From NCBI GenBank assembly GCA_037179335.1, contig JAKZHN010000014.1:434001-498000 (forward strand): a DNA stretch of 64,000 nt, read 5' to 3'. This document shows, piece by piece, positions 47,757 through 59,673 of the stretch. The notes beneath the pieces were generated by a model, which was not told where the DNA came from, did not search any database, and saw nothing but the letters and a program-made list of their open reading frames with translations. The translations under genes and the position numbers were made by a program. How positions within the stretch are numbered: the first letter of the stretch is position 1; each line of letters opens with the position of its first letter. The DNA is from Cyclaneusma minus (lineage: Eukaryota > Ascomycota > Leotiomycetes > Marthamycetales > Marthamycetaceae).

Positions 47757-50700
47757 GGCGGCGGGTCGATTCAAAGATGCAGGAAGGGAAGTTACGGGAT
47801 CTCCGGAAGAGCAGAAGAAGTTGCCGTGTTTCGTCAAGTGGCAATGGTGTTGAGATTCCGTGTCTCTCTGGAGCTTATCTATATTTCAAATCGGTTCCAT
47901 CTGGTATCCGAATCAGTAGTCAATGGTCTTCTGACCAAGAAGAAAGCTTGATAATGGTTCCTTACTCGGGGAACTCAGAGTCCACCTGAGAATGAGATCT
48001 CGAAGCTACTGAGCTGAGGCCCGGTCCGAGTAAGGTACTTACCGGAACCTACATATCAACCTTTCTTAGGTAACAAACTTCTTGATATCGCGGGCGGAGA
48101 AAGAGTGGAAACTGGAAGGGGCCTGCTCATGACGGCCAAAAGGGATATTTGCGCTTGACTTCAGGCAACGTTACGAATCCTCCGACGATCAACATAGAGA
48201 CAGGTATCCTGAGAGACTCCGGCAGTTGACAACGTTGATTGATGGTAGAGGGCAGGTGTTGATCATAGAGACATGCAGTCCGCGTTTGCTGTTGTTTAGA
48301 GTTGCCGTCAAAGTTGCACGTTTTCTAGCTCCCGTCTGGATTTGTCGAAGACGAACGGCGATGCAACTGCCCCGCGCTTCCCCACGAACTCCGTGAATTG
48401 ACTTTCAGCATGTCTTGCGAATCGTGGGCCTGCCGAGGAAGCCGGCACGAGACTCTAGATTGAAGATTCTGCAACTATCCGCGTCATGTCCTAACACACG
48501 CAAAGTCGACGGACGACAGCTGTTACATGCATCGACACATCGTAGGCCCTTTGGGGATTCCATACCAGTGGTGAGGGAAGGGGGGCGCCTACGATTATGT
48601 TCACTCATGGTCTGTCTGCCAATTGCTGTTGGGGCAAACTTCACTCACTCACCTGCATAGGTAACCGCCTGTTGCTTAGGTTCTTGCGCAAACCACCCTC
48701 CTCTCCTCCTCGAACCATTAACTTCGCCCTGGCGACTTCAATCCCTTCCCTCCACAACACGTTCTCAAACCGATCTCTCTCAAGAATACAGTCCCTCGGC
48801 CCCCCAAAAACAAAAGAAAGGCTCCCGAGTCAAGACTGATCTCCCAAACGGCGTGCCACCCTTTTCAGAGAGATCCTAGCTTTCCCAAGCACAAGGACCC
48901 AAACACGCCACTGGCTCCCGCGGCCGACAAGAAAAGGTTGAAAAGCTTCCAAATTGCATCATCTCTTCCGCCGGCAACTCTATCGAAGTACTCCCTCGAC
49001 AAGCTTCCCGTCCAACACGGCAGCAATTCCGCAGGTCAACAGGTTCGCCAGCGCCTCGCTAAGAGCTTCCCTTTCCCTGACTCTCCGACCTCCTCCTATA
49101 TCACGAGCTTCCGAGGCTAAAGGTGCGAAGGAGTAATCCACATGTAAGTTCGTCGTTGAAACACGGAATACAAGGCCTTCAGTTTAGCCCGGATTCGGCA
49201 CATGGATTCAGGTGCATGGATTTGATTCGCAGCACTCATAGGGCATGTGTTCTTAGCTTGGTCCAGCTCCACAGAAGTCGCCAATGACTTGTGACCGCTC
49301 TGCAAGATCGAATTTTACTCACTCAGTAAACGGGTTCGATGCTACATTAATCCAACTGCCGTAGCAGAGTAACAGAAAATACATCACTCCCTGCCAGTTC
49401 AAATTGCCATTACAGCTGTAATAGGGCCCGGTAATGGAGTTATTTACTGCGATAAAAGTGCTCAAATCGACAGTTATTTTCCGTGGGAACAAACCTCCTG
49501 TCACGATTTCAATGCCATGCAGGGCAGTCCTGATATTTAGCACAAGGTAAAGAAAAAAAAGGGGGGCTTTGCGCTGTTCAAGCCCAGAGAAGTTTGGTGG
49601 CATCGTGGCAAGGTGGCCTGGCGTGCGACGAAAGAAAAGACGACGTTCCGACTGGTGCTACGCTCCCTGTCGAAAATTCCATCGTTCTGGCCCGGCTCTC
49701 CAAACTCCAAAATCCAAGTCCAGCGTATTTGAGCGTCAGTGATATGGAACCTGGAAATTGATCAGAGTGAATTTGCGACTTCCATTATTCGAACATCTCA
49801 TGAAAAATCCGCCATTTTCGTGAAACAATGCGACAGGTAGCGCGACAGGTTTTCGCCAGGATGCTGGCCTTCAGCAGACAATCGGCGTTTAGGTTCCAAT
49901 TTGAAGGAAAATGACATTTGCGTACGCCATTCACTGTGCTGTGTTTCGTCGGTCAGTGGGCGTGCTTGCTTGTTGACCCACCGCTCGACTTTCGTACGCG
50001 AGCCATGAGGCGCGGACGAAGCGGAGTCTTTGGAAACCCTGTCCAAACGAGCTTTTGATCAGATTGGCGAAAATCGAAAATGGGCTGGCATACTTCGTTT
50101 GTCTTTTCGGGCCGGCTAGGAAACTAACTCACTCATTCAAGTATTAGATTTTCGAAATGTAGGTTTTGGGCGTGAAAATGGATGCGTTCCCAAATCTCTC
50201 TCAACTTTTGAAAATCACCTTAAAATAAGCGAAATTTCACACTGTCGACGTGCGACAAATCTGTTTTTGCTTGGATTCGGGCGATTGAGAGGCTTTATAT
50301 ATATCCCAGTGCTCGGGTTATCCGGGCGATTAGAGGTACCTATAGCTCGGAAGTGGTTGGGCATAGTAGAAATGAGTTTCCTATCCCGAGTCCTTGTGCG
50401 AAACCGGTATCCAGCTGGCGTCGTCCTTGGACGGCTTAACACTTAATGGGTAGATAAGCGCTAGGCGCATTCTATGCTTTTAGCTGCCCTGGTATTACTA
50501 CTCTCTTTATCAACCCGCCAGCGATCAAGTGCGCGCAGAAAACTATGCGGGCGGCGCGGGCGGCGCGGGCATAGGTAATAGAAAACTCAAACAAAATAGT
50601 CGACAGCGATGTTTTGAGCCAAGGGAAAGAGTGGCTCGGTTAGGTAGAGCTTTCAAGGGAAACCACTGCGGTAATTTGCTCATTGGGCGGTTGTTTGCTT

Positions 50701-50760
50701 GGCGTTTTTGTTTCGAAATATCGCTCGAAACCTGCTGCGGAAGACCTGTCTCGGAAGTGC
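47757..50760. other. Gene-free stretch
   Basis: Upstream region of the peptide precursor, then about 2.5 kb with only short open frames. The ones at 48938-49136 and 49319-49603 lack an ATG or a plausible continuation. No RNA gene recognised. Confidence 0.45.
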
Positions 50761-50779
50761 AGGGCTTCCAGAAGGGGAA

Positions 50780-51110
50780 CTTGGCGATGTGCAACAAAAG
50801 AACGAGCTCCTCTTCCGGGTGTCCAGGGAAAGGGAGGGAGGACGGTGAACTTGAAGGTGAAATGGAGGTGAACTTGGGATTGAACTTGGAGCAGGTGAGG
50901 TGAACCTGGGGTTGCAACAACTTGGGGTTGAACTTGGGACTGAACCTTGGGGTAGAACATGGAGCAGGTGAACTTGAAGAAGGTGAATTTCAAGGTGAGT
51001 TTGAAGGTGAACTTGGAGATGTGCAACAAAAGAATGAACGCCTCTCCCGCCGGGCCCAGGGAAAGGGAGGGAAGAAGGTGCACGTGGTGAACTTGGGGCA
51101 GGCGGACCTG
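50780..51110. repeat. Duplicated segment of about 80 nt, 231 bp apart, in purine-rich low-complexity DNA
   Basis: GATGTGCAACAAAAGAA occurs at about 50787 and again at about 51018. Each is followed by a similar stretch containing CCAGGGAAAGGGAGGGA. Between and after them run repeats of GGTGAACTTGG-type words (50840-51180). Confidence 0.7.
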
Positions 51111-51179
51111 GAGGTGAATGTGGAGAAAGCAGGTGAACTTGGGGCAAGTGAACTTGGAGCAGGTAAGTTCGGAGTTGCA

Positions 51180-51480
51180 ACTTCAAGACAACTTTGACTT
51201 GGCAACTTTAACTTCAAGTCCCAAGCTCAACTTGGACTTGACAGCTTCAACTCAAATTCGAGCGCAGCTTTAACTTCGCAACCTCAACTTGCCAGCTTCA
51301 ACTTGCCAGCTTCAAGTTTCTTGAAGATCAAGCGCAGTTTTAGCTTCAACTTCAGCTTCAAGCGCAGCCTCAACTTGGCAGCTTGAAGTTGAAAGCCGCG
51401 CTTGAACTTGAAGTTGAGACTGACTGCTTTTGGATTTGAAGCTGGAGCTGAAGTTGTCACTTCAGCTTCACTCATTCAAC
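51180..51480. repeat. Low-complexity CAACTTCAAG-type repeats, complementary to the preceding block
   Basis: Repeats of CTTCAACTTGCCAG and TTCAACTTC dominate. They are roughly the reverse complement of the GAACTTGAAG words at 50840-51180, so the two blocks together could fold as a loose hairpin. Confidence 0.6.
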
Positions 51481-52072
51481 TTCACTCACCTTGAACCCAC
51501 TCCAATACAATTGATCCGGAGATATACAGTGTAACCGATCCCAATGTAAGGTAGTTTAGCGCCAATATCGGGCGGAATTTGGCGTCTATATACGCCATCC
51601 TCATTCTTCCCTTTGACCAAGCATGCTTACAAAGAGCCCCGTCCAGCAATTGAGGTCTGACTGTAAAAACTTGGGAAAGAGTTTATCTGTTTGCTTTGAC
51701 TACTTGTCTTTGGGAGATAGAAAGAAGGTATCCTGCATGGAAAGAGAAAACTGGAACTGCTCAGTGCCACCATCTATTTTGCAAGCTGCTGTCATATGCC
51801 CTGCCCTATCAGCATTCAAGTTACCCACCGCCCGCACAGTTAAACAGATGACATGAAGGGAAAGAACGGGAGTCACCTGGACAAGTATTTTTATAGTAAG
51901 TTTGGCAGGTGTCTCCAGGGTAAGATCTAAACATCGGTGGGAGACAAGCTCCTGTCTGTCTCGCCTTTCTCACCGATGATTCCTTGGACACCATGTATGC
52001 TACTCAGCCTGTCGTCACCAACCACAAGTCTGTGCCTAGCTCAGTTGGCGAGATACTGCGACGAATCTCAAT

Positions 52073-52083
52073 GTATAAATAGG
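52073..52083 (+). promoter_or_regulatory. TATA box, array copy 1
   Basis: TGTATAAATAGG followed by a CT-rich stretch (52090-52125), a core-promoter-like layout. No gene follows. Confidence 0.35.
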
Positions 52084-53488
52084 ACCTCATCCTCCCTCCT
52101 CTCTCCCCTTCTTCTTTAAGCTTACCTACCTAAGATAAGATTCAGACTATGAGTCTACCTTATGCAGCATGGGGATAACGTCCAAGACCCGAATCCTGCA
52201 GCCAGCTCCCCTGGATACAAACTCATGCCAGCTAGTCTTCTGCTTAGAGTAAGTACATCATAGGTGTCTTATCAGAGAACCATGCTTTCGTTTCTCACGC
52301 AAATCACTGGAGATACTACTGTCGAGGAAATTACCAGCTGCTGACGTTCTCGATCCCACTCGTCGTAAGGTCTCTCAGTCACCACCTATGCAATCAATAT
52401 ACCGCCGCATTGACATACAACCACCACCAGCTTCGGAAATCCTTTGATATTTGTAAATATTCCAAAATACAAGCTTTCGATTTTCTTTTTCACTTCAGCC
52501 TGCCAGTAGCAGAAGCAGCAACATAGCGACTGTGTTCATAATACGAGAATCACCGGTCTGTACTACAATCATGAATCGATCATCCTGTTGCAGATGTGAT
52601 TGGGAGGCATGAGACAAAGATGTAGGAGGCACCCTACCTATGAAGATATGACCCAAGGACTGGTTGGATAGAAGCTGCTGTCGCACTTGCTGCTTCAGCT
52701 TGTATATATTTATTAACCACGTGATGTGGTCTTTGTCCGAACCAAATCTGAGGTCAAGAATTAGTTATAAAGAGAGCCTCCCTCCTCCCTCTTCTTTCTT
52801 CTCTAAGCCTAGATACTACTGCGCTTGCTGGTATGGCACTAGAATTGCGGAAAGCGTGCAGAGACTCAAGAAACTGAGCAAATCACTTTCAATTCAAGCT
52901 GATGTCAGTTGCTCTCTAATTTAGTCTGAAGAGAGGTCAGATAGCCAAATATACACTTTCGTCGACACCACTCAAGCAACTACTTATTGTCGAGGAAGTT
53001 AGCTGCTGTCGTTCTCGATACCTTTCGTCATAGGACCTTTCAGTCACCGCTTATGAAATCTACCGCCGTATTGACACAATCGTCAGATTCAGAGGTTCCT
53101 TGGTCTTTGTGAACGCCCTCGACAATCGACATAGGCTCCCGAGTTCTCTTGTCATCAATCCTGACAGCAGAAGCATCGTGGCTAGGCTTATGCTAAGCGA
53201 AGTCCTGGTCTCTACCGCAAATATCACGTGTGCCTACATTCTTCAGGGCACGAGGAAAAGAAGTGGGAGGCACCTAGGCAGGTATTTGTAGAAAGTTTGG
53301 CGGATTTCTTGAAGAGGGCAAGACCTGTGTAATGACTGGTTGGGAAGAAACTGCTGTCGTCCATCTTACTTCTCTCCCATATCTCACTTGGATCTCGCGC
53401 TTACCATTTCGCTTGTAGGAATCACGTGAAGTAGTCTATATCCTAACCCTGAAACTTGAATGTCATGTGACTCGAATCAAGCAGTAAG

Positions 53489-53500
53489 TACAAATAGACC
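53489..53500 (+). promoter_or_regulatory. TATA-like box, array copy 3
   Basis: TACAAATAGACC in the same setting as the other copies, with CT-rich sequence downstream. Confidence 0.3.
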
Positions 53501-54470
53501 TCGCAACCCCTTCTCCTTTTCCTCTCCCAACCCTCCGCTCAACGTGGATGAGAATCATGCCCAAAAACAAGATGATACAGCAAGATACATTGACCGAAAA
53601 CCCAGACCAGCTTTTGTTCAGCTTAGAGTAGGGAGAGAGAACAGATACCCTAACCAAACGATTCCCCCTTAGAACCCGGTCGAGCGACTACCGCCGAAGA
53701 AATCCGCTGCTGTCAATCTCCCTTCTCGTCGACATGGAATACACTCCTTAAGGTAACCATCACTTTATACCTATTTTCAGCCCCCAGAAACACGGCCCAT
53801 CTCAGCCGTTTGTGTTTGTATTTCGATTCAGCTGGTGGCAAAAGCGCAGGCCCATGACTGCCATGCGAGTTATTGGTCTTCACCCTCAGTGACAGTGTAC
53901 GTAATCGGATCGGCTTAGTGCATGATGGAGGGAAGTGCGAGGCATCTAGACAGGTATTTATAGCAAGTCTGGCAAGTGGCCATAGGCGAAGACCCGAGGA
54001 CAGGTTGGAAGAAACGACTCTCAGGTCGAGATGTCAGCTATAAGTAGACCCGCTATCTTCCGCCTTTTTCTCTTTTTTTTTTTAAAGCTCAGGTACAATT
54101 ATTACTAAAACTATCGTTTGTCCCGCCGGATCATCGATTTTTGTACATCATGGGACCCACGCACGAACAGGACCCAAACCATACAACGAAGCATTCTGGA
54201 TGCAAGCTTTCCTTTCAATTGAGAATACCTAGGGAGAGAGCAGCTAGTATACAATATTTATTTTTTCCGCATAGATTGCAGTATCACTCGAGAAACTACT
54301 GTCGAGTATGCTCGCTGCTGTCATTTTCAATGCCTCTCGCCGATATATCATCTGGTATCGCGCTTCCTATTCAGCTTGTGCTTAGGTAAGTAGTCGTCAA
54401 TCAATCACATGATGTATCTTGGTCCAAACCATGAAACCTGGATGTCAGGTGACTCAGGTCAAGGACTCAG

Positions 54471-54483
54471 GTATAAATAGACC
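54471..54483 (+). promoter_or_regulatory. TATA box, array copy 5
   Basis: GTATAAATAGACC, the best-kept copy. It is preceded by GTCAGGTGACTCAGGTCAAG, which matches the upstream side of copy 3 (GTCATGTGACTCGAATCAAG). Confidence 0.4.
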
Positions 54484-55205
54484 CTCCACGCCGCTCATGC
54501 CATCTACCTCCTACCTTACCATGGAACTCATCTACCACCGCAAACTCTAGATGTACCTTACTTTCAGCCCTCATGATTCAGTCTTGTCTCAGCCCTTCGA
54601 GTTTCTCTTCCATCAAGCCTAGCAGCAAAGGCATCGTAGCTAGATTCATGACATCCCTTTGCTGGTCTAGGTACATGAACAGTTTCGACGGCAGTTTAGG
54701 GGTTTTGGTCATGAGGAGGAAAGGTGGGACACGTCGCTGTATTTATAGTAAGTCTGGCGGGTGCTTGGAAAGAGAAGGCCTTAGAAGCAAGTAGAAAGAA
54801 GCTGCTGCGGCTGCTTTGTGATACGGGTGCTTGATCGACAGAGACTGCGGACTCGATGATTCCGGATGACACGGCGAAGAAGGTGAGGGTCGACAGAGAG
54901 GAATACTTTGCGTAGTGGGTAACGATGAGTGAGAAGTTAGCAGCAATCGAGTGCCATAGTTTCCATGAGAGAGACACAAATCCGGGGGTTGACAAGCGAT
55001 TGCTTTGAGTGTGGGAATTTTGAAATATTCCATATTCCATATTCCATATCGCATTCCGCACCTGTCGAATCTTGAAAGTTCTGTCAAGAGATTTGGCTCT
55101 TAAGGTAAAGCTATGCACTACAGTTTATTATGAAGAACGCTGTACTAGTAAGAAGGGCCGTGAATCGTCAAAAGGCATCGCTCACTCCTTTTCTCAAGCC
55201 ACCCC

Positions 55206-57278
55206 TTACTTGCTAATATGCATCTTCTCCATCGCCCCCTGCATCATCCCCTTATCATTCTTCTCCTTAACATCCTTCTCCATCTTCTCCGCATCCTCCG
55301 CATCCCCCTCCCCTTCTTTCTTCTCCTTCTCATCCTCCTCCTCCATCAACGCCAATGTCTCTTCTTCCCTCGCCACCTCCTCCACATCAATATCCTCCCA
55401 CCCGATCTTTTCCAAGATCGTTCCCGCGAGGTACTGATATCTCAAATGCCCACTAACCATCTCACTAACATCCACATTCTCCACCCCCTTGACATCCTGC
55501 GCCTCCTGCAACCCGGCCACTCCATACTGAATATTAAACGTCCGATACAGAAACGCCAGAATGTAGTCATTCTCCGAATAAACATTCACCAACCTCCCCG
55601 CCACAACGCTCCTCAGCGCTCTCCAAACCCTCGCATCACTCGGCGCCGGCGTACCAATCAACACCACACTCTCCACCAACCCAAACGCCCTGCGCTCCGC
55701 CAAACTCTGCAAACAGCTAAAGATCAACCTCGCACCAAGACTGTAGCCAACAAGCGTAACAGGTCTTTCGCCTTGCGCCCGATTAATCAACGCATCCGCC
55801 AACACCAACCCCGCCTTATCCGCCCTATTCATCGCCACGCTAAACGGATTATCCACAATCCTGCTCACCTTCAGCAACGCAATCGGCCAAAACGCATCCA
55901 TCAAACTCGCAAAAATTGTCCGTGCTATAATCTCTTTCTTCGCAATTCCCCACGCCGCGCTCTTGATCACAGTCTCCATAGAATTTCCCATGTTCATCAG
56001 CGCTTCGAGTTCCCAGCGGAGAGCGAATACTTCGCTGTTGTGCCCGAGGACACGCCAGGGGGTTATGATGTCTTCTTTTTGCGTCAGCCAGCCGGAAACG
56101 CCGATGGTGACGCGGAGACGACGCTCGTCGGCGGGTGTTTCTTGAGCTGTGCGCCAGGACGTTTTGGTGCCCCTGAGTGGCAAAAATGCAAAGTCTTGTA
56201 CTTCTTTCGCGTAGGCGTCCATCATCTTTCCTGTCATGCGTCCTCCGTAAGCGCCAAATAGCGCGCCTACCAGAACACCTGAACTCGACAAAGTGCCCAA
56301 TAGACCTGCTGCAGCAGTTGCTCCCAAGCCAAGACCGCCCATTACCGTGCCGATTCCGGCAGCCAGCAAAGGGGCGGCAAGACCGCCGGTTACGCCGATG
56401 ATAGCAGCGCCGGCGACGCCAGCGAGGCCGACTTTCCAGCGACGGGCGACTTTGTTTTCTTCGCCGCGCTTGGCTGTCTCTTCGTCGCCGGACATGTGTT
56501 TGGCGGCTTCAGCGAGGCCTTGGGCGACTTTGACTTCGTCTTCGGAGAGGATGTGGAGGGGGAGGTGGAGGGAAGAAGCCATGTTTAGGAGGAGGATGCG
56601 GGAGTGGGCGTTGTAGTGTTCGAGGGAGAGAAGGAGGAGGAGCATGGAGTGGAGGAGGAGGTCGCGTTTCTGTTTGGGGAGGGAGTAGAGGGGGGTGGAT
56701 GTGGGGGGGTAAAGCTCGACGAGGGCGGCGTCTGCGTCTTCGATGTTTGTGCTCTTGTCTGTGACCTATTAGCCCCCTATTCGAGTCCTGGAACTGTTTT
56801 GTGTCTACGTACTGACTACTTTTGTCTCGGGTTGTGGTACTTCCTCGGTATGTTCCATCTTCACCTCTTCGTGCTGTTTCCCAGCTTCGTCTTTCGAATT
56901 CATTACCTCGCCCACTCTCGAGATGACCGTCTCCTGCCATGTATGGAAAAACTCCAGAGCATCTTTCTGCAAGGCCTGTAACTTTGGCTGTGAAAGTTCT
57001 TTCTCCCGCTTTTCTCGCAGCTTACGAGCGTCTTCTTCTTCCTCGGTCTCCTTGTGAGGCTCCTTTTCGTCGACATTCGGGTTCTTGTCGGTTGCGTGCA
57101 GAGCTTGCTGAGGCTTCTTGGCCGAGGTGATAGATGCGTCGAATGTGTCAGTAATTTGCTTGCGCATCTTCTCAGTGATGCTGGCGATGAGGAGGGTCAG
57201 TTCGGAGCGTTGCTCGACGGAGAGTAGAGTGCTCAGGTCTTGCTCCTGGCTTTTGGAGGAGGAGCTCCATGGTGCCAT
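55206..57278 (-). CDS. DUF726 family alpha/beta-hydrolase-like membrane protein
   Basis: This is a member of the DUF726 (TMCO4-like) family found across fungi and animals. Its biochemical role is not established, though a lipase-like serine motif suggests a hydrolase. Exons 56817-57278 and 56765 down to 55206 join at a GTCAGT donor in phase 0, giving 673 residues. An acidic, coiled-coil-prone N-terminus is followed by Gly/Ala-rich hydrophobic helices (GLAGVAGAAIIGVTGGLAAP, then VMGGLGLGATAAAGLLG). The core motifs are VSGWLTQKEDIITPW and the nucleophile elbow VGYSLGARLIF, with Ser at about residue 496. The C-terminal 60 residues are a Glu/Lys-rich tail. Confidence 0.9.
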
Positions 57279-59673
57279 CGAGTCTAGATCCTGAGAGTAA
57301 GAGTTTGCCTCTTTTACGTCAAGGAATGCAGTTTCATGGGAGTTTGAGAGTAATGTAGGAGCTTTGAAGAATGTAATGTATTAGGCTGTAATAGAACGGA
57401 GGTTTGGTGAGTCTAAAATCTGGAACATAGCTCTGGTAGTACGCGATGACGTTGAAGCTACATATCGCAAGTGTGGCTTATCACGATAATCGGGGATGTG
57501 GCGGGGTACAGAAGTGGGGAGCTCTGCACGTGAGATACGAGATCGATGCGGACTTGCATTCCATGTTCTTTGGGAAGCCAGCAATTCCAGTGTGAATTTT
57601 TCGGAGTCCCGGCAACCAGATCTGAACTTTGCTGTGAGTCTATCTTGAAGTCTCTTCAGTCCTCCCGCTCTCGATTGTGGCTTGCCGAAGGTTTCAGGGG
57701 TCGCTCACGTGATTCTGCAGAATCTGTACCTAAGCCAGAACGAGCGATGCGAAGTGGGGCAATTGGGTATTTTTGGGCGTGGCTTGGGCGGTGAAGCGAA
57801 CCGAGCTTCGGCGATACACAGATTGGCCCCACATTCGCAGAAATTATCGATGGGAAAAAGTTCCTGCGAACTTCGGAATCGAGAAAGACCATGCTGAAGA
57901 CACGGCAATTGACTTCTCCGATGATAGCAAGGACAACCCGCGCGGCTGCTCTTCGCCGAATGCAAAGGGCTGGCCCGAAAGTCTTGTTTCTTTCCGATAA
58001 CCTTCTGGAACGAGAATCCCAAGGCTCATCATCGGCGGCTTTTGAGTCATTACCAAGTCACGGTGGCCAATTTCCGCGTGCACTTTTCTAAGGAATGACT
58101 CGAACTTGCGACGGGATGGGCACTCCGTTTCCCGACCAGACATGAGGAGCGGCGGCGGATGGAGGCAATCTGCCAGATATCAGCGGTAAAGACGCTGCAC
58201 GCTAAACGCTGAGTGCCTGCAGCACGCACAAGTGACGGAGTACGTACATGTAGGGAAGTCTAGCTCATGTCAATGCAAGCAGGCCAGGTAGTGCCGTGCC
58301 TTGCTGCAGAGAGCCCAATCAGTAGCTTGATAGGCCCAGGGACATGAAGCGTTACATCGTCGAGGGGTAAGGCGCCGACTGGGAAGCCTGAAGCTCGAAC
58401 TCGGAGTCGGAGCAGACCCATTTTTGATTCCCCAGATCGATCTTTGCCGTCTGCCGTCTGGTAACCTCAATCTCATATGCACGTGATGGCGTCAGAGGGG
58501 GGACGAGAGTGAGACCCCCAGGCCTGCCCCTCGAGACCCCTCTATCCCCCGCGTAGGGATGCTGCTGTGTTTCGACGGTCTCCTGCTCCATCGGGAGACA
58601 GGCCCCGGGAGTTTAGTCGACTGTCGTGTTGCAGGCGGACGGGAGAGTAGCGCTGTGGCCGTCTCCTCCCATGACTCCGACAATGTATCATGGCAGAGTG
58701 ATGTCTGTTCAGCTCAAGGCGGTGTAAGGGCTGTATAAGCCAATTAGCGCGGAGTGGATGTCGGCTCAAGTCTGCAGTGAATCTGGGACTCTGCATCAAG
58801 TCCCCGCCGCGCCAATGAAAGATGAGGCTGGCTTACTGGTGCAGGTCGAGGTCCCCTCGGTAGCAGTGTCGATACATTGACGGTAGGTAGTCTTGCCTTG
58901 ACTAGCAGTCGAAATGGCCAATCAAAGCCGGTGGAGCATAGTGTATAATGCACAATGGCACATGCGAATAATGCATCAACAGTAATCGGGTGCTGTTGCT
59001 GGGCTGCGTGGTGCAATTTTTGGTAAGAGGTGGAGTAGAGGCGCACGGCGTAGTGGGCTGTCGCGAGTGTGTCAAACGGTGGAGCCGTTAGCCTCGACCG
59101 CCGAGAAATTATATCCCAGAGCTTTCCCGCCCGCCGCTCCTCTTCCTCTTTTCTTCTCCCCCATCCCCAATCCCAATCCACAACCAGACAACGAAGTCGC
59201 ACTACCCTTCCAAACATACACCTATACCATTCCACCACTTCGTCGACCATGCCGCAGGCTATCGCTGAGCTGTGAACGCCCACTGCGGGCATCCTCCACC
59301 GGAGGGTGCTCGTAGTCCTTCAGCCAACGAGACTTTCAACCCAATTCGACTCGACGAAGCACCAGACTTTCAGTGTCTGACCGCCGACTACAGGTCCACT
59401 GGGAGCCAAATAATACACACAACACCGAGAGAGTTGCGCTCCCGTCCGCGAGGTCAAACTCCTTCAGCTAGCCGCATATCGAACCGCAGGAGAGCTTCAA
59501 CACTCCTCCGCTCTCTTCCCCAGCCTTGACCGGAACCATATTTCCAGTTCCGTGGATATCTTCGAGATACCACCGTGGTCATTCATCGAAATCTCCTCAG
59601 CGACCGATTGCGTCGACTGCCGTATCTATAGCGACGCCGCTATCCATCCCTACCTGGTATACACTCTCCCACC
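57279..59673. other. Divergent intergenic region, no gene seen
   Basis: 2.4 kb between divergent starts. The right part (59100-59673) is CT-rich and is probably the 5' leader of the next gene. Other open frames are unsupported. Confidence 0.5.

Larger units (their letters stand above)
51870..54800. repeat. Degenerate tandem array with TATA boxes on both strands
   Basis: Three blocks recur in order. Block A is GTATTTATAGTAAGTYTGGC-like: 51885, 53282, 53954 and 54739, with a weaker copy near 52625. It reads CTATAAATAC on the minus strand. Block B is GTATAAATAGACC-like: 52073, 52765, 53489, 54039 and 54471. Block C is CTGTCGAGGAAATTACCAGC-like: about 52320, 52985, 53690 and 54298. B is followed by CT-rich sequence. 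Unit length is about 430-720 nt. No shared open reading frame runs through the units. Confidence 0.65.

Noticed and set aside
48938..49136. Short frames with mitochondrial-presequence-like composition
   Set aside because: There is no ATG in the better frame and no downstream exon to continue it.
52030..52085. tRNA-like A-box (TAGCTCAGTTGG) in the repeat array
   Set aside because: No matching T-arm (GGTTCGANTCC) or acceptor pairing follows at the right distance. The other array units lack it.
55218..56261. 347-codon plus-strand open frame opposite the DUF726 gene
   Set aside because: Its sequence is a His/Pro/Leu/Arg-rich mirror of the hydrolase exon; the minus strand has the family motifs.
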